Shown: one piece after another, positions 1 to 7,500 of the stretch
How the letters are laid out: each line of letters opens with the position of its first letter
Position numbering within the stretch: the first letter of the stretch is position 1
Assembly: GCF_003143855.1 (NCBI RefSeq)
Contig: NZ_QFRK01000018.1
Span: 1-64,000, forward strand
DNA length: 64,000 bases
From: Streptomyces sp. NWU339
GTDB taxonomy: Bacteria; Actinomycetota; Actinomycetes; Streptomycetales; Streptomycetaceae
Direction: 5' to 3'
Notes under the pieces: model-generated
The model's input: the letters and a program-made list of their open reading frames with translations, nothing else
What the model was told of the DNA's origin: nothing
Database searches by the model: none
Translations under genes and position numbers: made by a program

Positions 1-197
<197 letters not shown>

Positions 198-281
198 AGT
201 TGCTCGCGTCCACTGTGTTGGTTCTGAAACCACGAACGACCCCACGCCCGTAGGGTGTGGTGCGGTTGAGTGTTTCATAGT

Positions 282-400
282 GTTTCGGTGGTCATAGCGT
301 GGGGGAAACGCCCGGTTACATTCCGAACCCGGAAGCTAAGCCCCAGAGCGCCGATGGTACTGCAGGGGGGACCCTGTGGGAGAGTAGGACGCCGCCGAAC
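282..400 (+). rRNA. rrf: 5S ribosomal RNA
   Basis: A gene of about 119 nt lies just downstream of 23S. The terminal helix is visible: TTCGGTGG (284-291) pairs with CCGCCGAA (392-399). The core GAACCCGGAAGCTAAGCCC is typical of actinobacterial 5S rRNA. Ends are accurate to a few nucleotides. It is the last gene of the rRNA operon before the terminator at 412-453. Confidence 0.95.
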
Positions 401-411
401 AAATTGTGACA

Positions 412-453
412 GGGTTGGACCCCGAACTTCGGTTCCGGGTCCAACCCTTTTTT
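412..453 (+). terminator. rRNA operon terminator
   Basis: A strong intrinsic terminator: a 16-bp stem with one mismatch (412-427 against 432-447) closed by a TTCG loop, followed by a run of T (448-453). It sits 12 nt after the 5S gene and so ends the rRNA transcript. Confidence 0.93.
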
Positions 454-499
454 GTTCTGCGTCACTTGAAGTTCACGTTGCGCCACGAGCATCCATCCC

Positions 500-1177
500 A
501 TGGGTACTGCTGCACTGCTCAGGGCCGCCGGTGTCGGAGTCGGTGACGAGGTGGTCGTGTCCGCCTTCGGGAACGTGGAAGTCGCCGAGGCTGTCACCCT
601 TGCAGGCGCGTTGCCGGTGTTCGCCGAGATAGATCCGGTGACCTACTGCCTCGCGCCGGCCGCTGTGGAAGCCGCCATAACTCCGCGGACGGCAGCTGTT
701 GTTGCCGTCCACCGCTTCGGCAGGCAGGCCGACATCGCCCGGTTGCACATCCTCGGGCAGCGGCACGGCCTGCTGATACTGGAGCGCGGAGAGTCCGAGG
801 GGCCGTACGACGAGATCGCTCGGCGCAGGGCGCGGGCGGCCTATCTCGACGCGAAACTGCGGGGTGTTCGAACGCCCGACGGTGGTGACGGGCACACCTA
901 CCAGCAGTACGTCGTGCGAGTGCCCGGGAACGGTCGCCCGGACCGGGACGCTTTTGCACGAGCCGTACGGGCCAAGGGGGTTGAGTGCAGGGTGCCGGTG
1001 AAGACGCCCGTGCACCGGCTGCCCGGATTCCGGCGGTGCGTTTCCCTGCCCGAGACCGAGCGGGCTGCCGACGAGACCCTGGCCCTGCCCGTGGACGCCT
1101 CGCTGACCAAGCGGGACATGCAGCGTGTCGCGTCGGCCTGCAACGCGCTGGGCGGGCTGCTTCAGCCGGCTCTCTGA
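500..1177 (+). CDS. Degenerate DegT/DnrJ/EryC1/StrS-family aminotransferase-like protein
   Basis: The 225-residue product resembles sugar aminotransferases of the DegT/StrS family but is about 60% of their usual length (~370 aa). The start MGTAALLRAAGVGVGDEVVV corresponds to the family's SGTAALHLAL..GDEV segment, so the N-terminal ~50 residues are absent. The frame is closed by a stop at 467-469, with no better start upstream. After the LLILERGESEG segment (family: EDAAQAHG) the sequence jumps directly to the C-terminal domain (YQQYVVRV). It skips the stretch that carries the PLP-binding lysine. It therefore probably cannot act as an aminotransferase. Codon bias is normal and the frame is open throughout, so it may be a retained non-catalytic protein rather than fresh decay. 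It stands alone between the rRNA operon and tRNA-Thr. No clear ribosome binding site precedes the ATG, so the start is uncertain. Confidence 0.7.
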   Translation: MGTAALLRAAGVGVGDEVVVSAFGNVEVAEAVTLAGALPVFAEIDPVTYCLAPAAVEAAITPRTAAVVAVHRFGRQADIARLHILGQRHGLLILERGESEGPYDEIARRRARAAYLDAKLRGVRTPDGGDGHTYQQYVVRVPGNGRPDRDAFARAVRAKGVECRVPVKTPVHRLPGFRRCVSLPETERAADETLALPVDASLTKRDMQRVASACNALGGLLQPAL

Positions 1178-1255
1178 ACCGTGGTTGGGAGCACAGGGCT
1201 GGTCAGGGTATGATCTATTCCGTTGCCAACGCGGGAAACCGCAGAGCGGCAACAG

Positions 1256-1328
1256 GCCCCTATAGCTCAGTCGGCAGAGCGTCTCCATGGTAAGGAGAAG
1301 GTCAACGGTTCGATTCCGTTTGGGGGCT
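1256..1328 (+). tRNA. tRNA-Thr (anticodon GGT)
   Basis: A complete 73-nt cloverleaf is present. The acceptor stem is GCCCCTA/TGGGGGC, the D arm contains GCTCAGTCGGCAGAGC, and the anticodon stem is TCTCC/GGAGA with loop ATGGTAA. That puts GGT at positions 34-36, which reads ACC/ACT threonine codons. The T loop is GGTTCGATTCC. No CCA is encoded. A terminator follows at once. Confidence 0.95.
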
Positions 1329-1333
1329 CCGAC

Positions 1334-1367
1334 AGAAAGGCCCCGCCCTCCCGGGCGGGGCCTTTCT
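1334..1367. terminator. Bidirectional terminator between tRNA-Thr and osaC
   Basis: A perfect 15-bp inverted repeat (1334-1348 and 1353-1367) with a TCCC loop. It is flanked by A-rich sequence on the left and T-rich on the right, so it can act on both strands. It separates the tRNA (+) from the 3' end of the convergent osaC (-). Confidence 0.9.
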
Positions 1368-1380
1368 CATGCCCTGGCTC

Positions 1381-4125
1381 TCAGTCCTGGTGGAGGCCCG
1401 GGACGCGCATGGCGAGGATCGCCATGTCGTCGGAGGGGGCGTCGGAGGCGAAGCGTTCCACGGCGCGCATGATGCGGGCGGCGACCGCGCCCGCGGTGAG
1501 GCCCGTGCAGGTCGTCAGGACCTCGGCGAGGCCGTCGTCGCCCAGCATGTTCAGGCCCTCACGGCGCTCGGTGACACCGTCGGTGACGCACAGCAGGACG
1601 TCGCCCGGGTCGAGGATGACCGTCTGCTCGTACAGGTCCAGGTCCTCGAGGACACCGAGGAGGGGCTGCGGTTCGGCGGCGGGTTCCACGGTGCCGTCCT
1701 GGCGCAGGCGCAGCGGGAGGGGGTGGCCCGCGCACACGACCTTCAACTCCGCGCTGCCGTCCTCCTGCGGGCGCAGCTCGCCGTACAGGAGGGTGAGGAA
1801 GCGGCTGCGGGCGCCCTCGTCGAGGATGGCGGAGTTCAGGCGCTCGAGGACCGCCGGGCCGCTGAGGCCCTCGCGGGCCAGCAGCCGGAGCGCGTGCCGG
1901 GCTAGCCCGGTGACGGCCGCGGCGTTCGGGCCCGTACCGCAGACGTCGCCGATGGCGAAGCCGTAGGCGCCGTCGCTGATCGGGAACAGGTCGTAGAAGT
2001 CGCCGCCGACCTCATTGCCTTCGCCTGCCGCGCGGTAGATGACCTCGACCTCGACGCCGTTGATCACGGGGAGTTCCGGCGGCAGGAGGCTGCGCTGGAG
2101 GGACTGGCTGATGGCCGTGCGCTCGGAGTAGAGACGGGCGTTGTCCAGGGCCAGGGCGGCCCTGCGGGAGAGGTCCTCGGCGAGTTCCAGGATCTCCTGC
2201 CGGAAGTGTTCGTCGGTCGGTTTGCCGAGCGTCAGCATGCCGATGACGCGGTTGCGGGCGACCAGGGGGAGGACCACCGTCTCGCCGCCCACCGCGGAGG
2301 CCGTCGTGAGGGTGGGGCCGATGCCGGGGGTGACCTGGCTGTTCGGGCCGCCGCTCAGGCCGAGGCTGCGCATGGAGGTGCGCAGGGCCGCCTGGTGGGC
2401 CACCTCGCCGGGCGCCGACCATACGCGGGCGCCGGGGGTGGGGACCGGGTCGGGCGGGGCCATCTTCGAGAGCAGGGACTTGATGCCGTCGATGAGTTCC
2501 TCGTCCTCGTGCAGGACGTAGGAGAGGTACGGCTCGGAGGCCTGGTCGGCGATCGTGTAGACGGCGCACCAGGTGGCCAGGGTGGGGACGGTCATCTGGG
2601 CCATGAGCGCCAGGGTCTGGTCGCGGTCCAGGGTGCCGGCCAGCAGGTCGGAGGCCTCGACGAGGAAGCTCAGTGAGCCGCGGCGCAGTCGTTCCAGCTC
2701 GCCCAGGCGGGCCGACTCGACGGCCAGGGCGATGCGGTCGGCGGCGAACTGGAGGCGCAGTGCCTCCTCATTGGAGTATCTGCCGGCTCCTTCCGCGGCG
2801 ACGCCGAGGGAGCCGGTGAGGCGGCCCTCGACCTTGAGCGGGACGGTGACGACCGAGCGCATGCCGGTGCCGTTGAGGAGGGGGACCGCGCCGGGCAGGG
2901 CGGTGAGGTCGTCGTGGACGGACGGCATCCGGGCGGAGCCGTAGCGGCCGGAGCCGGCCTCCACCGGGACGCGGGCGAAGCGCTGTCGGGCGGAGGGCAG
3001 GCCGGTGGAGGCGCGTACCTCGAGTTCGGTCTCGTCGTCGGTGGCGAGCAGGAGGAAGGCGGAGTCGCCGTCGAGCATGTCGCGGGCGCGTTCCACCGTG
3101 CGCTGGAGGAGGCTGTCGAGGTCGTCGGGGGCGGGCGAGCCGATGAACACCTCGAAGGGGTCGGTGCTCTGGTTCTCGGAGGTGTCGGAGGCGGTGACTC
3201 GCAACGGGGTCTGCAGGACGGCCCGTTCGTGGTCCCTGACGAGGAGGCACACGGTGGACGGGTCACCGTCCGCGTCGCGGACGCGCAGGTGGGAGGCGTA
3301 GACGGGGGTCACTCGGCCGTGGGCGTCCCTTATGCCGTAGCTGCCTTCCCAGCGGGAGAGTTGGAGCGCCTCCGCGATGCCGGTGCCGGTGCCGGGAGTG
3401 TGCGGCCAGGCTGCGAGATCGGTGAGCGGCTTGCCGGTGACCTGGTCGGCTCTGTATCCGAAGAGTTCTTCCGCGTCTTCGTTCCAGGAGGAGATGGCGC
3501 CGATCCGGTCGATCTGCACGACGGCGACGCGGACCCGGGTGTCGGCGATGGGCAGGAGGTCGGACGGCAGTGCCGGACCGGCCGCGCGGGTGCCCACCGG
3601 ACGCTCGGGAATGTCGAGTTGGAACCAGACGGTCTTGTAGGTGGGGCTGTACTCCACGCCCCAGCGGTCGGCCAGGGCCGCGCAGAGCTGGAGGCCGCGT
3701 CCGCCCTCGCGGTCGGGGCTGCCCATGGTGGCGGCCGAGCCCTGGAGCGGCACTTCGCGTTCCGGATACCGGTCGGCTACCTCGATCCGTACGCCGTCGT
3801 CACTGCGCAGGCACAGGAGGTCGGCGGAGGTGCCGGCGTGGACCACGGCGTTGGTGACGAGCTCACTGGTGAGGACCACGGCGTCGTCGATGATGTCGGC
3901 GAACCCCCACCCCTGGAGGGTGTCGCGGACGAAGGCGCGGGCACTCGCGACCGAGCGTCCGACGGGCTCGAAGCTGGCGGCCGCGCGCGCGGTGATCACA
4001 GAACTCCTCGACCGGTTCTCTGCGGGCATGGTTCCACGGCCGACCGGTTCGTCCCGCTGGTGCGGCAGGCCGTTCGTCGGCCGTGGGTCCGGGGGCTGGT
4101 CCCCCGGGATCAGTCCGGTGGTCAT
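1381..4125 (-). CDS. osaC: OsaC-like multidomain SigB regulator: RsbW-type kinase, PAS, GAF, PP2C/SpoIIE phosphatase
   Basis: A large cytosolic regulator (914 aa from this start) that joins opposing activities. Residues ~50-175 form an RsbW-type anti-sigma ATPase domain (N-box SELVTNAVVHA, G-box EGGRGLQL). PAS (~185-310) and GAF-like (~345-690) sensory regions follow. The end is a SpoIIE-type PP2C phosphatase (~700-914) with its metal-binding Asp in GGDFYDLF, GDVCGTGP and SDDMAILAM. Divergence from osaA/osaB matches S. coelicolor osaC, which modulates SigB during recovery from osmotic stress (published for that species; function here is inferred). The start at 4125 was chosen because GGAGGG lies 11 nt upstream. 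ATGs at 4170 (no Shine-Dalgarno) and 4029 are in frame alternatives. The gene ends at the bidirectional terminator at 1334-1367. Confidence 0.9.
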   Translation of the reverse strand: MTTGLIPGDQPPDPRPTNGLPHQRDEPVGRGTMPAENRSRSSVITARAAASFEPVGRSVASARAFVRDTLQGWGFADIIDDAVVLTSELVTNAVVHAGTSADLLCLRSDDGVRIEVADRYPEREVPLQGSAATMGSPDREGGRGLQLCAALADRWGVEYSPTYKTVWFQLDIPERPVGTRAAGPALPSDLLPIADTRVRVAVVQIDRIGAISSWNEDAEELFGYRADQVTGKPLTDLAAWPHTPGTGTGIAEALQLSRWEGSYGIRDAHGRVTPVYASHLRVRDADGDPSTVCLLVRDHERAVLQTPLRVTASDTSENQSTDPFEVFIGSPAPDDLDSLLQRTVERARDMLDGDSAFLLLATDDETELEVRASTGLPSARQRFARVPVEAGSGRYGSARMPSVHDDLTALPGAVPLLNGTGMRSVVTVPLKVEGRLTGSLGVAAEGAGRYSNEEALRLQFAADRIALAVESARLGELERLRRGSLSFLVEASDLLAGTLDRDQTLALMAQMTVPTLATWCAVYTIADQASEPYLSYVLHEDEELIDGIKSLLSKMAPPDPVPTPGARVWSAPGEVAHQAALRTSMRSLGLSGGPNSQVTPGIGPTLTTASAVGGETVVLPLVARNRVIGMLTLGKPTDEHFRQEILELAEDLSRRAALALDNARLYSERTAISQSLQRSLLPPELPVINGVEVEVIYRAAGEGNEVGGDFYDLFPISDGAYGFAIGDVCGTGPNAAAVTGLARHALRLLAREGLSGPAVLERLNSAILDEGARSRFLTLLYGELRPQEDGSAELKVVCAGHPLPLRLRQDGTVEPAAEPQPLLGVLEDLDLYEQTVILDPGDVLLCVTDGVTERREGLNMLGDDGLAEVLTTCTGLTAGAVAARIMRAVERFASDAPSDDMAILAMRVPGLHQD

Positions 4126-4568
4126 GTGTGCGGCCGCCCTCCGATGCCCGCTCGACTCCGTGCCGGCCATCGCCCGGGCCGGACGGACCGGCGTGGCTGG
4201 ACAGCCGCATGCAAGGTTACTTACCTTCGCGGTCCGAGCGGATGCCGGTCTGCGGTGTTTCCGTCCGGAGGTGTCCGACGCTCGGAAGCTGTGCGGACGA
4301 TGTGCGAAGCTGCCGAACTGTTATGGCCTGGTTCGGTGGGGGTGAAACACTGGGCAGGCTTGTTGTTGCGAAGGTCCGGACAGGCGGGGTGTCTTCCGTG
4401 CCGGGCGGGCAGTGGTCCCGGACGGCCCCCCGGCCTGCCGGGCAGGTATCGCGGTACAGGAACATGCACGAGTAAGCAGAGTAAACAGTAGGAACAGCTT
4501 TCACGGGTACGCCGTGCGGCGGTGCCCGAGCACGAGCAGTAACGGTCGACCCCTGCGGGAGGGACACA
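4126..4568. promoter_or_regulatory. Divergent osaC/osaA control region
   Basis: About 440 bp without a convincing gene, between two divergent regulators, so it must contain both promoters. The only pattern seen is three consecutive 9-bp units at 4471-4497 (AGTAAGCAG, AGTAAACAG, TAGGAACAG). These sit about 70 nt upstream of the osaA start and could be a regulator binding site. The osaA ribosome binding site GGGAGGG ends 5 nt before its GTG. Confidence 0.45.
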
Positions 4569-7500
4569 GTGGAGTCTGGCGCAGCGACGCGGGGCACGAA
4601 CACGCGCGCGAAGGGCGGACGGTCCCTGAGTGGGCAGGGCAGAGCGCGGGGCGGGACCACCGAGGTGGACTCGGCGGCCCTGAACCGTTTGATGGTGGCC
4701 CTGGTGGCGATGCGGGACGGCAACTTCCGCAAGCGGCTCACGGTGTCCGGTGACGGCCCGATGTCGGAGATCGCCGCGGTCTTCAACGAGGTGGCCGACC
4801 GCAATCTTCATCTGACGGGTGAACTGGCGCGGGTGCGGCGCATGGTGGGGCGTGAGGGGAAGCTCACCGAGCGCCTGGAGACGGGGCCCTGCGAGGGCTC
4901 CTGGTCGACCGCGATCGACAACTCGAACGCGCTGGTGGACGATCTGGCACGGCCCGTTTCCGAGGTCAGCCGGGTGCTGTCGGCGGTGGCCGAGGGTGAT
5001 CTGTCGCCGCGGATGGAGTTGCGGACGCAGGTCACCGACGGGTCGGGGCAGCCGCTGCGCGGAGAGTTCCTGAAGGTCGGCCGTACCGTCAACAACCTGG
5101 TCGACCAGCTGTCGAGCTTCACCGACGAGGTCACCCGCGTGGCCAGCGAGGTCGGTACCGAGGGCAAGCTGGGCGGTCAGGCCCGGGTGCGCGGCATGTC
5201 CGGTTCGTGGAAGGACCTCACGGACTCGGTCAACACCATGGCGGAGCGGCTGACGGCGCAGGTGCGCGACATCGCGCTGGTGACGACGGCGGTCGCCCGT
5301 GGCGACCTGTCACGCAAGGTCACCGTGCATGTCGAAGGCGAGATGCTGGAGCTGAAGAACACCGTCAACACGATGGTCGACCAGCTCTCGGCGTTCTCCT
5401 CCGAAGTGACGCGCGTCGCGCGCGAGGTGGGCACCGAGGGCGCACTGGGCGGACAGGCGCAGGTGCCCGGGGTGGACGGCGTGTGGAAGGAACTCACCGA
5501 TTCGGTGAACACCATGGCCGGGAACCTGACGGCCCAGGTGCGCGGGATCGCGGAGGTGACGACCGCCGTCGCCAACGGCGACCTGTCACGGAAGGTGACC
5601 GTACCGGCGCGCGGCGAGGTCGCTCAGCTGGCCGAGACGATCAACCAGATGACCGAGACGCTGCGGATCTTCGCGGACGAGGTGACCCGGGTCGCCAACG
5701 AGGTCGGGGCCGAGGGGCAGCTGGGCGGTCAGGCGAACGTGCCGGGCGCCGCCGGTATCTGGAAGGACCTGACGGACTCCGTCAACACCGTGTTCCGGAA
5801 CCTGACCACCCAGGTGAGGGACATCGCCGCCGTGACGACGGCGGTGGCCAACGGCGACCTGTCGCAGAAGGTCACCGTGGACGTGGCCGGCGAGATGCTG
5901 GAGCTGAAGAACACCGTCAACACGATGGTCGACCAGCTGTCCTCCTTCGGCGCCGAGGTCACGCGGGTGGCGCGAGAGGTCGGTGTCGAAGGCGAGCTGG
6001 GCGGGCAGGCGCAGGTGCCGGGGGCGGCGGGGACCTGGAAGGACCTGACGGACTCCGTCAACACCGCGTTCCGCAACCTCACCGGTCAGGTGAGGAACAT
6101 CGCCCAGGTGACGACGGCGGTGGCCAACGGCGACCTGTCGCAGAAGGTCACCGTCGATGTCTCCGGCGAGATGCTCCAGCTGAAGAACACCGTCAACACG
6201 ATGGTGGACCAGCTGTCGAGCTTCGCCGACCAGGTCACACGCATGGCCCGGGACGTGGGCACGGAGGGCCGCCTGGGCGGTCAGGCCCGCGTGGACGGCG
6301 TGTCGGGCACCTGGAAGGAACTCACCGACTCCGTCAACTCGATGGCGTCCAATCTGACCGGCCAGGTGCGCAACATCGCCCAGGTCACCACGGCGGTGGC
6401 CCGGGGTGACCTGTCGCAGAAGATCACCGTGGACGCGCGCGGCGAGATCCTGGAGCTGAAGAACACCGTCAACACGATGGTGGACCAGTTGTCGTCGTTC
6501 GCCGACCAGGTCACACGCGTGGCCCGCGAGGTGGGCACGGAGGGCCGGCTCGGGGGCCAGGCGCAGGTGCCCGGTGTCGCCGGGGTGTGGCGCGACCTCA
6601 CCGACTCCGTGAACGGCATGGCCGGCAATCTCACCGCGCAGGTGAGGAACATCGCCCAGGTGGCGACGGCGGTGGCCCGGGGTGACCTGTCGCAGAAGAT
6701 CACCGTGGACGCGCGCGGCGAGATCCTGGAGCTGAAGAACACCCTGAACACGATGGTGGACCAGCTGTCGTCGTTCGCCGAGGAGGTCACGCGGGTGGCC
6801 CGCGAGGTGGGCACGGAGGGCCAGCTCGGCGGTCAGGCCGAGGTGCAGGGCGTCTCCGGCACCTGGAAGGACCTCACCCAGTCGGTGAACGGCATGGCGA
6901 ACAACCTGACCCTCCAGGTGCGCAACATTGCCGAGGTCACCACCGCGGTGGCCCAGGGCGATCTGTCGAAGAAGATCACCGTCGATGCCAAGGGCGAGAT
7001 CCTCGCGCTCGTCACCACCGTCAACACGATGGTGGACCAGCTGTCGTCGTTCGCGGAGCAGGTGACCAGGGTGGCGCGTGAGGTGGGCACCGAGGGCATC
7101 CTCGGCGGCCAGGCCCACGTACCCGGGGTCACGGGCATCTGGAAGGACCTGAGCGACAACGTCAACCTGATGGCCAAGAACCTCACCACCCAGGTGCGGA
7201 ACATCTCCGAGGTCTCCGCCGCGGTCGCCAACGGCGACCTGACGCGGCAGGTCACCATCGAGGCGCGCGGTGAGCTGGCGCAGCTCGCCGACACCATCAA
7301 CATCATGGTGCGGACGCTGAGTTCGTTCGCCGAGCAGGTCACCAAGGTGGCCCGCGAAGTGGGTACGGACGGCATCCTCGGCGGTCAGGCGCACGTACCG
7401 GGTGTGGCCGGTACGTGGAAGGACCTCACCGAGTCCGTGAACCGGATGGCGTCCAACCTGACCGGTCAGGTGCGCAACATCGCCATGGTGACCACGGCCA

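Noticed and set aside
270..632. An open frame across the 5S rRNA gene
   Set aside because: It overlies the 5S gene and its terminator and has no family.
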